From Mucilaginibacter sp. (GTDB taxonomy: Bacteria; Bacteroidota; Bacteroidia; Sphingobacteriales; Sphingobacteriaceae), in NCBI GenBank assembly GCA_031292485.1, contig JARLHA010000037.1, positions 124,001-188,000 on the forward strand: a DNA stretch of 64,000 nt, written 5' to 3'. The notes below the pieces were generated by a model. That model ran no database searches, had not been told where the DNA came from, and saw only the letters and a list, made by a program, of their open reading frames with translations. The position numbers and the translations under genes were made by a program. The number at the start of each line of letters is the position of its first letter. Within the stretch, counting starts at the first letter, position 1. This document shows positions 26,341-34,132 of this stretch, one piece after another.

Positions 26341-27078
26341 ATGAAAAAGTCAATTATTATTATTCTGGCGTTAATAATCGCAGGGATATTTTCGTGCACC
26401 CATGATCACCTCACTCCGGTACCAAAAACCAATACTGGCGGAGGTGGCGGGACCGGTGGCGGCGGCGGGACCGGTGGCGGCGGCGGCGGAACCCCGTCCC
26501 CAAGTGATACGGTATGTTTCCAAACAGATGTACTGCCGTTGTATCAAACTTATTGCGCAAGCACAGGCTGTCACGACGGAAAATCAAATGGTGAGGACAA
26601 TAACTTCAACCTGACCACCTATGCCAATATAATGGCGGGGATAGTTGCGTTCAATCCGGGGCAAAGCAGGTTCTATACCATCATCCAGGACGGCTCAATG
26701 CCACCAAGAAACTCGCCGAAGATCACTTCGACACAGCTGGCCACCATTGCAAAATGGATCAACCAGGGGGCCTTGAACAACTCTTGTGCAATAACAGGTA
26801 CCTGCGATACAACAAAAACGACTTATACAAACGGGATCTCCCAAATCTTTGCAACCTATTGCAACGGATGTCACGGTGTGGCGCCGGGTTCGGGAAATGT
26901 TGTGCTAAGTGATTACAATAGCGCCAAATCAGCCGGAACTTCGCTTAAAGCCACCTTCCTGAATGCGATAAACTATACCTCAACCAGCTCATTAATGAAC
27001 ATGCCACCATCGGGCCCGTTAAGCAGCTGCCAGGTTAAACAAATTACTAAATGGATAAACAGCGGTTGTCCGCAATAA
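26341..27078 (+). CDS. Two-heme cytochrome c lipoprotein with CX4CH site, copy 1
   Basis: 245 residues from ATG 26341, giving a lipobox IAGIFSC (Cys 19); an ATG 30 bp upstream only adds a charged extension. Residues 33-50 are a poly-Gly/Thr linker. Domain 1 has CASTGCH (72-78), a C-x4-C-H variant of the heme site, with Met in GSMPP as likely distal ligand. Domain 2 has CNGCH (174-178) with NMPP near the end. Likely a periplasm-facing electron carrier anchored in a membrane. A close paralogue lies at 28187-28864. Heme attachment to CX4CH is known in some cytochromes but is not proven here. Confidence 0.8.
   Translation: MKKSIIIILALIIAGIFSCTHDHLTPVPKTNTGGGGGTGGGGGTGGGGGGTPSPSDTVCFQTDVLPLYQTYCASTGCHDGKSNGEDNNFNLTTYANIMAGIVAFNPGQSRFYTIIQDGSMPPRNSPKITSTQLATIAKWINQGALNNSCAITGTCDTTKTTYTNGISQIFATYCNGCHGVAPGSGNVVLSDYNSAKSAGTSLKATFLNAINYTSTSSLMNMPPSGPLSSCQVKQITKWINSGCPQ
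26437..26491 (+). repeat. Coding tandem repeat (Gly-Thr linker)
   Basis: About three units of an 18-bp word (GGCGGCGGCGGGACCGGT with variants) encode GGGGGTGGGGGTGGGGGGT. It is absent from the paralogue at 28187, so it arose or expanded after the duplication and may vary between strains. Confidence 0.85.
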
Positions 27079-27090
27079 GCAAAAAGAACC

Positions 27091-27453
27091 ATGCGATATA
27101 TTTTTGTATTAATACTCCTGCTGCTGGGTATGACAGGATGTTATTATGACCATGCCGGCCTGGTTTACCCCCAAACGACGTGTGATTTAACAAAAGTAAC
27201 TTACAGTGTGTCGGTAACCGGGATTCTTCATGCCAGCTGTTACAGCTGCCACAGCGGTAATGCTTCGGCTGGTGGAAGTGTGGTATTGGATAATTATAAC
27301 GCTGTAAAAAAATATGTAGCCAACGGACAATTGATGAACTCGATCAATCATACGGGTGGCATCCCGGCGATGCCCCTGAGCGGTTCACAATTAAGCTCCT
27401 GCGAAATATCAACGATTCAGAAATGGATCAATAACGGAACACCAAACAATTAA
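27091..27453 (+). CDS. Small monoheme cytochrome c lipoprotein, copy 1
   Basis: 120 residues with lipobox LLGMTGC (Cys about 17). One CYSCH heme site near residue 51 and a Met in IPAMPLSGSQLS as probable sixth ligand, the same local pattern as in the larger gene 12 bp upstream. Likely passes electrons to or from that protein. A paralogue is at 28877. Confidence 0.82.
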   Translation: MRYIFVLILLLLGMTGCYYDHAGLVYPQTTCDLTKVTYSVSVTGILHASCYSCHSGNASAGGSVVLDNYNAVKKYVANGQLMNSINHTGGIPAMPLSGSQLSSCEISTIQKWINNGTPNN

Positions 27454-27463
27454 ACTTAAAAAT

Positions 27464-28003
27464 ATGAACAGATTAGTTTTTTTCCTTTTGCTTGCAAGTG
27501 TAAGTTTAACCCTGCACGCACAAAAAATATATGCCACCAAAACCGGGCAGATAAGATTTAATGCCAGTACGGCGCTTGAAAACGTTGCCGCCACTAATAA
27601 CCAGGTTGACAGTAAAATGGTGGATAAAACGGGCCAGATCGTTTTTAGCGCGTTAATCAAAAGCTTCCGGTTTGATAATCAGCTGATGGAAGATCATTTT
27701 AATGAAAACTACCTGGAAAGCTCCAAAATTCCCAAGGCCGAATTTAAAGGTTTTATTACAAATGCATCGACCATTAACTTTTCCAAGGACGGCAAATATC
27801 CTATAAATGTTGATGGTACTTTGTCCCTGCATGGCGTTTCACAAAAAGTTACTGCCAGCGGAGTAATGGCAATTTCCGGTGGAAAGCCAACGATAACAGG
27901 GTCCTTTAAAATAAAGATAAAAGAGTACGGTATAACCGGCTTATACATAGGTGAAAAGATAGCCAGCGAAGTTGAAATAACGATTAACTGTGCCTATGAC
28001 TAA
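27464..28003 (+). CDS. YceI family protein
   Basis: 179 residues with a signal peptide (ending LHAQK). YceI proteins are lipocalin-like carriers of polyisoprenoid or similar amphiphiles in the periplasm. Conserved features include LMEDHFNENYLESSKIPKAE and NVDGTLSLHGVSQKVT. It is 10 bp after the small cytochrome gene and no copy of it accompanies the second cytochrome pair. In this phylum YceI often sits with cytochromes and DUF5777 barrels. Confidence 0.88.
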   Translation: MNRLVFFLLLASVSLTLHAQKIYATKTGQIRFNASTALENVAATNNQVDSKMVDKTGQIVFSALIKSFRFDNQLMEDHFNENYLESSKIPKAEFKGFITNASTINFSKDGKYPINVDGTLSLHGVSQKVTASGVMAISGGKPTITGSFKIKIKEYGITGLYIGEKIASEVEITINCAYD

Positions 28004-28070
28004 AATAAAAGCAGATAAGAGCGCAGGTTAAATATTGAGCATTTTAAATCTGCCTAATCTCATAATTTGG

Positions 28071-28114
28071 AATGACTGGGGTCATTTTAGGAAAGATAGG
28101 TACTGATAGATTTG
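28071..28114 (+). promoter_or_regulatory. Candidate CRP/FNR-family operator and promoter of second cytochrome cluster
   Basis: AATGAC-TGGG-GTCATT (28071-28086) is a perfect 6-4-6 palindrome with the half sites of FNR/HcpR-type regulators. TAGATTTG (28107-28114) fits the -7 box. Start of transcription near 28118-28120 would put the palindrome centre at about -41, the classical class II activator position. The -33 box is poor, as expected for an activated promoter. Confidence 0.55.
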
Positions 28115-28186
28115 TACTATCAATTCATTTACCCTTTTCCTCCGATTTTAAAAAGTAAAGTTCCGGGATTTTAACAAATCTGTTTT

Positions 28187-28864
28187 ATGAGAAAGGCACT
28201 AATTATTATAACCATTACCGTGGCAGTACTCTATTCGTGTACACATGATCGCGTGGTTCCGTACAAAACAAGCAGCGGGCCCATTGCTAAAGGAGACACT
28301 GTTTGCTTTCAATCGGATGTGTTGCCGTTATTTCAAACGTATTGCGCAAGTACCGGTTGTCACGATGGAAAAAATAACGGCGAGGACCAAAATCTGAACC
28401 TAACTACCTATAATAATATCATGCAGGGAATTGTTCCATTTAATACAGACCCAAGCAAGTATTACACTGTGATTCAGAAGGGGTCAATGCCGCCGGGCAA
28501 CTCGCCGAAATTAACAGCGGCCCAAACGGCTACCATTGCCAAATGGATAAACCAGGGTGCTTTAAACACATCATGTGCGACAGCTACATGCGATACCACC
28601 AAAACTACTTATAGTAACGGCGTGTCGCAGATATTTTCTACCTATTGCAATGGTTGTCATGGTATAGCGCCAGGGTCCGGAAACGTAGTATTGAGTGATT
28701 ATGTCAGTGCGAAATCGGCAGGTACTTCACTTAAATCCAGTTTCCTGGCCGGCATAAATTATACATCTGCTTTACCGGCTATGAATATGCCACCATCCGG
28801 GCCGCTAAGCAGCTGCCAGGTTAAACAAATTACTAAATGGATAAACAATGGTTGTCCTCAATAA
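28187..28864 (+). CDS. Two-heme cytochrome c lipoprotein with CX4CH site, copy 2
   Basis: 225 residues, lipobox VAVLYSC (Cys 18). Same order as the gene at 26341: CASTGCH, GSMPP, CNGCH, NMPP. It lacks the poly-Gly linker. The last 80 bp are almost identical to copy 1 at the DNA level (SGPLSSCQVKQITKWIN), pointing to recent duplication or gene conversion. The preceding region holds a possible FNR-type operator not seen before copy 1. Confidence 0.82.
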   Translation: MRKALIIITITVAVLYSCTHDRVVPYKTSSGPIAKGDTVCFQSDVLPLFQTYCASTGCHDGKNNGEDQNLNLTTYNNIMQGIVPFNTDPSKYYTVIQKGSMPPGNSPKLTAAQTATIAKWINQGALNTSCATATCDTTKTTYSNGVSQIFSTYCNGCHGIAPGSGNVVLSDYVSAKSAGTSLKSSFLAGINYTSALPAMNMPPSGPLSSCQVKQITKWINNGCPQ

Positions 28865-28876
28865 ATTTTGAATGTC

Positions 28877-29239
28877 ATGCGATATATTTTTGTATTAATA
28901 CTCTTTGTTTTATGTGCTTCAGGTTGTTATTATGATCATGCAGACCTTGTTTACCCCCAAACTGCGTGTAATTTAACAGGCGTAACGTATAGCGTATCCG
29001 TAAAAACGATACTCAGCTCGAATTGCTACAGCTGCCATAGCGGAAGCGCGGTTGCCGGGGGCGGTATTGCCCTGGATAACTACAATACTGTAAAAGCATA
29101 TGTTACTAACGGGCAACTGATGAATTCTATAAATCGTACCGGCGGAATACCGGCTATGCCACTTAGCGGATCACAACTAGGTTCGTGCGAAATCCAGACT
29201 ATCCAGGCATGGATCAATAACGGAACGCCAAACAACTAA
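28877..29239 (+). CDS. Small monoheme cytochrome c lipoprotein, copy 2
   Basis: 120 residues from ATG 28877 (a TTG nine bases earlier adds MNV and is less likely). Lipobox VLCASGC, heme site CYSCH near residue 51, Met in IPAMPLSGSQLG. Highly similar to the gene at 27091, and paired in the same way with the larger cytochrome 12 bp upstream. Confidence 0.82.
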   Translation: MRYIFVLILFVLCASGCYYDHADLVYPQTACNLTGVTYSVSVKTILSSNCYSCHSGSAVAGGGIALDNYNTVKAYVTNGQLMNSINRTGGIPAMPLSGSQLGSCEIQTIQAWINNGTPNN

Positions 29240-29275
29240 ACTCAAACGAAACGATAATTAACTGCACCCAGAACA

Positions 29276-30208
29276 ATGAAAAACACCACACACAACCACC
29301 TCCGGATACGCAGCGTATTTGGTGTTATATTTTTTGCCTGTTTTTATTTTTTGCCGGTTATTGCAACGGCGCAAAATGTCGACCTGTTTAAACAGCAGGA
29401 TGAACAGGACAAAAAAGACGCAAAAGAAAAAACCGATATTGTTACCTCAACATTTAAAACCACCCGGATTGTGAACAGCCAATCTATTGAAAATACAGGT
29501 GCGGGTATTTTGGACGTGAAAATCTCTCACCGGTTTGGTTTGGTAAATACCGGGTCCTATAATTTTTACGGCCTCGACCAGGCAACCATGCGTTTAGGGT
29601 TAGACTATGGCATCAGTAACAGGCTTGAAGTTGGTATCGGCCGCAGCACTTACAACAAAGAGTTTGATGGCTTTTACAAATTCAGGATTCTGAGGCAGTC
29701 TACCGGCAGAGCGGCTATGCCCATATCACTGAGCCTGAGTTCGGACGCGGTTTGGCGGACGATAAAAGACCAGCCAACAGTGTATGCAATCAACAGTTCT
29801 GATCATTTCAATTTTACAAATCAACTGATCATTGCGCGCAAATTTGGCGACTATTTTTCGCTCCAGTTTGTTCCTACAATGGTTCATTACAATATCGTGC
29901 CGACAAAAGCAACGCCAAACGATCTTTATTCTGTCGGGACCGGTTTTAGAATAAGACTGTCCAAAAGGGTGAACTTTACCGGCGAATATTACTACCAGGT
30001 TACAAAGTTCCAGGGCACCTACGACGCTATGTCGCTGGGATTCGATATTGAAACCGGCGGGCACGTATTCCAGTTCTTTTTCACCAATTCAACCGGCATA
30101 AACGAAAGTAGCTTTATTACCCAAACCAACAGCCAGTGGAGCAATGGCGGCATCCATTTAGGCTTTAATATTTCAAGGGTATTTACTGTAGTTAAACACA
30201 ATCAATAA
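29276..30208 (+). CDS. DUF5777 family outer-membrane beta-barrel protein
   Basis: 310 residues, signal peptide ending PVIATAQN. The mature part alternates short amphipathic strands (RLGLDYGISNRLEVGIGRST, FSLQFVPTMVHYN), as in a barrel of the outer membrane. The family is common beside YceI and cytochrome genes in Bacteroidota. It follows the second cytochrome pair by 36 bp and precedes the OB-fold gene by 10 bp. Transport role is likely, substrate unknown. Confidence 0.82.
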   Translation: MKNTTHNHLRIRSVFGVIFFACFYFLPVIATAQNVDLFKQQDEQDKKDAKEKTDIVTSTFKTTRIVNSQSIENTGAGILDVKISHRFGLVNTGSYNFYGLDQATMRLGLDYGISNRLEVGIGRSTYNKEFDGFYKFRILRQSTGRAAMPISLSLSSDAVWRTIKDQPTVYAINSSDHFNFTNQLIIARKFGDYFSLQFVPTMVHYNIVPTKATPNDLYSVGTGFRIRLSKRVNFTGEYYYQVTKFQGTYDAMSLGFDIETGGHVFQFFFTNSTGINESSFITQTNSQWSNGGIHLGFNISRVFTVVKHNQ

Positions 30209-30218
30209 ATATTACAAA

Positions 30219-30650
30219 ATGAAAAAGAAGATCATATTAATTGCATTGGCTGTCATTTTAGTTGGTGGCTTTGGGGTGTGGTATTACGTTTTCCCCTATT
30301 CGGAGTCACACCACCGGGATGTGGTAAATGAAGACGCTATCAATGTTACGTCGGTTCAAATCGTAAAGGATTATCAAACCAACGAGAAAGCCGCAAATAC
30401 CAGATATTTAAACAAAGCGGTACAGGTAACAGGCACCATTTTGTCAAAAAAAGCAGACCAGGCGGGTAATACAACGGTAACCTTAAAGAGCGGAGACGCT
30501 TTTGCGAACGTTTTTTGCACTTTAAAGCCAGGCATAACATTGGGTTCTGCAGATTCAACAGTAGTTATAAAAGGAATTTGTTCGGGTTTTTTAAGTGATG
30601 TAGTTTTAAGTGGGGGGATAATTATTAAACCCGAACAAATTCCAAAGTAA
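30219..30650 (+). CDS. tRNA_anti-like OB-fold protein, membrane anchored
   Basis: 143 residues with one N-terminal membrane segment (IILIALAVILVGGFGVWYYV). The rest is a small OB-fold of the tRNA_anti-like group (YLNKAVQVTGTILSKKADQA ... VVIKGICSGFLSDVVLS). The name reflects fold only; a tRNA role is not implied for this extracytoplasmic form. It ends the cytochrome/DUF5777 operon. Confidence 0.82.
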   Translation: MKKKIILIALAVILVGGFGVWYYVFPYSESHHRDVVNEDAINVTSVQIVKDYQTNEKAANTRYLNKAVQVTGTILSKKADQAGNTTVTLKSGDAFANVFCTLKPGITLGSADSTVVIKGICSGFLSDVVLSGGIIIKPEQIPK

Positions 30651-30660
30651 TAGATTAAAG

Positions 30661-30889
30661 GTGTCCTATGTCAGGCAATCGCTTTTAAAATAAAACGACT
30701 ATGAGGAGGCTCCCCTGGAGCCATAATTTTCAATTTTATTTTTCTATAAACACGGGACTCCTCCGGAGTCTGACAGGTACGTTATTATTAGCTCCGGAGG
30801 AGCGGCCTGTCTATAGAAAAAATTTGTATCGTTTTGAAGGCTCCACAGGAGCCTCCTCTTTAAAAGCGATTTCTCTGTGTCCTATGTCA
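30661..30889. mobile_element. MITE-like element with 13-bp flanking direct repeats
   Basis: GTGTCCTATGTCA occurs at 30661-30673 and 30877-30889. Between them, AATCGCTTTTAAA (from 30677) and its complement TTTAAAAGCGATT (about 30860-30872) are inverted ends, followed inward by GAGGAGGCTCC-type arms and a second nested pair (TTTCTATA/TATAGAAA; ACTCCTCCGGAG/CTCCGGAGGAG). No coding frame is present. The layout suits a non-autonomous element with a 13-bp target duplication, though composite REP arrays could look similar. Confidence 0.6.
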
Positions 30890-30932
30890 TAAATTTTGGC
30901 AGAGAGGATGGATATCGCTAATTTGGCCTATA

Positions 30933-31718
30933 ATGAGACTAAAACACAATATCATTACGGGGCTGTTTTTAGTGGTCGGTGTCTTTGGTGCCAGGGCACA
31001 GAAGGTTACGCTTGATTATTATTTTAATCACGAGGTGCATCAAACGGCTTCAGGAAAAACGCAGCGGTATCATTATACATGGGAAGATAAAACAAACACC
31101 GGATTTTCCATTTTTGGCGATGCTTTTAAAAGAGCAGGCGCCCATTTGGACACACTTGGTGCAGCACCAACATTAAATAATTTAAAGGGAACTGCTATTT
31201 ATATAATAGTTGACCCGGATACAAAAAAAGAAAGCCCCGACCCTAATTATATTGAGGCAATTGATGCCGGACAAATAGCCGCCTGGGTAAAAAATGGTGG
31301 TGTATTATTATTGATGGCGAATGACAGCGCTAATGTTGAATTGCCGCATTTTAATAACCTGGCGGCTAAGTTCGGAATGCATTTTAATGATGATTTGCAA
31401 AACCATGTGATTAATGATGAGCATTTTGATGACGGCGCGGTTGTTACTACCGGGAACCCTATCTTTAAGACCGCCCATAAAATATTTATGAAGGATGTTT
31501 GTTCAATCGGCATCCGCCTTCCGGCTAAAGCGGGTTTAAAAAACAGCAATGGCGCGGTCATCATCGCCATTGCTAAATATGGTAAAGGGACGGTTTTTGC
31601 CGTTGGCGATCCATGGTTTTATAACGAATATACCAATGGGCGTTTACCGCAGGGGTTTGAAAATGATAAGGCGGCAAACGACGTAGCACAATGGCTTATC
31701 GCCCAAATCCCTGAATAA
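30933..31718 (+). CDS. Secreted DUF4350/GATase1-like protein
   Basis: 261 residues with a signal peptide (ending GARAQ). The core has a Rossmann-like alternation: TAIYIIVDPDTKKES, WVKNGGVLLLMANDSANVEL, VIIAIAKYGKGTVFAVGDPW. This resembles the class I glutamine amidotransferase-like fold used in DUF4350 and in carbohydrate-related Bacteroidota proteins. No catalytic Cys in the usual loop is seen, so a binding role is more likely than catalysis. It converges on pgl, with only 5 bp between stop codons. Confidence 0.65.
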   Translation: MRLKHNIITGLFLVVGVFGARAQKVTLDYYFNHEVHQTASGKTQRYHYTWEDKTNTGFSIFGDAFKRAGAHLDTLGAAPTLNNLKGTAIYIIVDPDTKKESPDPNYIEAIDAGQIAAWVKNGGVLLLMANDSANVELPHFNNLAAKFGMHFNDDLQNHVINDEHFDDGAVVTTGNPIFKTAHKIFMKDVCSIGIRLPAKAGLKNSNGAVIIAIAKYGKGTVFAVGDPWFYNEYTNGRLPQGFENDKAANDVAQWLIAQIPE

Positions 31719-31723
31719 AAAAT

Positions 31724-32449
31724 TTAAATATTTTCAAGCAGTGCTGCCGCCGCTATATCCATAAACCATTCAATTTCGCCTACGATTGGTTCAATCAGCT
31801 GAGCTGGGTATTCTTCAATATCCTCGTCGTCTTCCAGTACATGATGCACCGCAACAGCCTTGCCCTCGCCGTAAACCAAAAAGGCAATGTGTTTGGCTTC
31901 ATTGATGAGCGGCGCATTCATGGTAATGCGGTAAACATTTTGATCGGGTAAAAAAACTTCGCTTACGCCAGGCAGCCTGTCGTGTAAAACCGGGGTAAAA
32001 GGGAACAAAGAAGCGGTATGCGAGTTGTCTCCCAAACCCAGCAACACCAGGTCGAAGCTTAATTCATCTTCATCAAAAAAATCTTCAATCACTTCCTGGT
32101 ATTTTGCGGCAGCCTCTTTAGGGCCAAGGCTGGTATCTACCGGGAATATATGGTCAGGATCAATCAGCAGCGTCGCAAACAGCGCATTTTTGGACATCAG
32201 GTAATTGCTGTCCTTATCGGTTTGCGGCACGTTGCGTTCATCGCCAAAAAAGAAATAAACCTTATCCCATTCCAGCTTGTCTTCATAGGCAGAGGCCAAC
32301 AGTTCATATAGTTTTTTAGGCGAATTCCCGCCCGACAAGGCTACGGTAAATTTACCCTTTGCAGCAATGGCTTCGTTTGCAACTTTAACAAAGTGCGCTG
32401 CCAGGGCAGCAAGCACTTCGTTTTCGTTATTAAAAATATTTAGTTCCAT
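31724..32449 (-). CDS. pgl: 6-phosphogluconolactonase
   Basis: 241 residues, DevB/SOL type. Hydrolyses 6-phosphogluconolactone, the product of Zwf. Motifs: FTVALSGGNSPKKLYELLA near residue 35, VYFFFGDERNVP near 67 and LVLLGLGDNSHTASLFPFTP near 135, all conserved in the family. It is the last gene of the pentose phosphate operon, 150 bp after zwf across a repeat-containing gap. Confidence 0.95.
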   Translation of the reverse strand: MELNIFNNENEVLAALAAHFVKVANEAIAAKGKFTVALSGGNSPKKLYELLASAYEDKLEWDKVYFFFGDERNVPQTDKDSNYLMSKNALFATLLIDPDHIFPVDTSLGPKEAAAKYQEVIEDFFDEDELSFDLVLLGLGDNSHTASLFPFTPVLHDRLPGVSEVFLPDQNVYRITMNAPLINEAKHIAFLVYGEGKAVAVHHVLEDDEDIEEYPAQLIEPIVGEIEWFMDIAAAALLENI

Positions 32450-32453
32450 GGGG

Positions 32454-32598
32454 TTAGAGATTAGAGGTTGGAGATTAGAGATTAGAGATTAGAGATTAGT
32501 TAAGTCCGAAAGTTGGAAAAGTCAGTAAAGTCCGAAAGATGCTCCTTCGCTTTACCGGTAATACTTCTACCTAATCTCCAGTATCTAATCTCTAATTA
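32454..32598. repeat. Word-repeat stem between zwf and pgl
   Basis: The left side is a tandem array of AGAGATTAG words (32454-32498) and the right side carries CTAATCTCC and CTAATCTCTAATT (about 32571-32597), which are complementary. The intervening 70 bp include a duplicated AAGTCCGAAAG. In the mRNA this would form a long hairpin between zwf and pgl. Confidence 0.7.
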
Positions 32599-32599
32599 A

Positions 32600-34132
32600 C
32601 TACTTTTTGCTTATCGGCAACGTAAACCAGTTAAAACCATCCCTTGCAATCAACGCTTCAGCAGACTCAGGGCCCCATGAATCAGCTGAATAATTAGGAA
32701 AGTTTAAGCTCTTTTTAGTTTGCCATGTACTTAAAATCGGCATGATCAATTCCCAGGCAGCTTCTACCTGGTCGCCGCGCATAAACAGCGTTTGGTCGCC
32801 CAGCATGGTATCCAGTATCAGGGTTTCATAAGCCTCGGGCGGCTGTGTGGTATAAGTGCCCTTATAATCAAATACCATATCCACCGTATTCAGCACCATA
32901 TCCAAACCCGGGCGTTTGGCCTGCACCTGTAAACGGATGCTCATTTCGGGCTGGATGCTGATGATCAGCCTGTTTTGCTGCCAGCTTTCAGCTGCTTCGG
33001 TAGGGAAGATCAGGTGAGGTACATCCTTAAATTGTATGGTAATTACTGACGCAGACTGGTGCATGCGTTTGCCTGTGCGCACATAAAAAGGTACGTTTTG
33101 CCAGCGCCAGTTATCTACAAAAAACTTAACAGCAGCAAACGTTTCCGTATTTGATTCCGGGTCAACTTTGGGCTCTTCCCTGTAGCCGGGCACTTCTTTG
33201 CCTTGCATCCATCCGCTGGCATATTGACCCCGTACGGCAGACATCCGCACATCATCAGGCCCAAACCGGCGCATGGCTTTTAAAACATCTACCTTACGAT
33301 TACGCACCTCATCGGCATTAAAGCTAACCGGTGGTTCCATGGCAATATGGCAAAGCAACTGCAATAAGTGGTTTTGGATCATATCGCGCATAGCGCCTGC
33401 GCCATCGTAATAATCGCCGCGTTCTTCAACGCCCAATTGCTCGGTAACAGAGATCTGCACGTGCTCAATATAGTTACGGTTCCATAACGGTTCCATAATG
33501 GAGTTGGCAAAACGGAAAGCCATAATATTCTGCACAGTTTCCTTGCCAAGGTAATGGTCAATACGGTAGATCTGGCACTCGTTAAAAATACCCGAAAGTA
33601 ATTTATTCAGTTCTTTGGCAGTTTCAAGGTCGTGCCCGAATGGTTTTTCAATTACTATCCTTACCCGGTCGGGGTCTTCAGCTAATTTTGCTTTGGAAAT
33701 ATTGGAGGCGATGATCGGGAAGAAATTTGGCGATACCGCGAGGTAGTAAATCACGTTGGCCTGTGTTTTCCATTCGGTGTTATGCTCTTCTACCCGTTTT
33801 CCAAATTCTTTATAGGTTTCAAAATCATTGATATCCGAAACCTGATAGTGGATGTTCTTCGAAAACTCTTCCCATTTTTTCGGGTCAGCCTTGCCGCTGC
33901 GCGAAAACTGGTTAATATCTTTTAACAGGTTCTCGCTGAATTGTTCGGCAGAAAACTTGGTACGGCCCGTTCCAATGATGGAATATTGCGCAGGCAACCA
34001 ACCATCCAAAAATAAATTATAAAGGGCAGGGGCAATTTTCCTCGAAGTCAGGTCGCCGGTACCACCGAAAATTATAAATACAGTTGGTTCTGTTTTTATG
34101 CTAGAGTTCATTTTTTGGTTTTTTGTAGCCAT
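32600..34132 (-). CDS. zwf: Glucose-6-phosphate dehydrogenase
   Basis: 510 residues. First enzyme of the oxidative pentose phosphate branch, making NADPH. FIIFGGTGDLTSRKIAPALY (about 19-38) is the coenzyme loop; YRIDHYLGKETVQNI (about 190-204) contains the catalytic His region. Internal Met at residue 8 could also start the protein. Directly follows gnd with no spacing (stop to start adjacent), so the two are probably translationally coupled. Confidence 0.97.
   Translation of the reverse strand: MATKNQKMNSSIKTEPTVFIIFGGTGDLTSRKIAPALYNLFLDGWLPAQYSIIGTGRTKFSAEQFSENLLKDINQFSRSGKADPKKWEEFSKNIHYQVSDINDFETYKEFGKRVEEHNTEWKTQANVIYYLAVSPNFFPIIASNISKAKLAEDPDRVRIVIEKPFGHDLETAKELNKLLSGIFNECQIYRIDHYLGKETVQNIMAFRFANSIMEPLWNRNYIEHVQISVTEQLGVEERGDYYDGAGAMRDMIQNHLLQLLCHIAMEPPVSFNADEVRNRKVDVLKAMRRFGPDDVRMSAVRGQYASGWMQGKEVPGYREEPKVDPESNTETFAAVKFFVDNWRWQNVPFYVRTGKRMHQSASVITIQFKDVPHLIFPTEAAESWQQNRLIISIQPEMSIRLQVQAKRPGLDMVLNTVDMVFDYKGTYTTQPPEAYETLILDTMLGDQTLFMRGDQVEAAWELIMPILSTWQTKKSLNFPNYSADSWGPESAEALIARDGFNWFTLPISKK

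Noticed and set aside
32454..32500. Tandem AGAGATTAG words as a CRISPR-like array
   Set aside because: The units are 9 bases and directly abutting with no spacers, and no cas genes are present.
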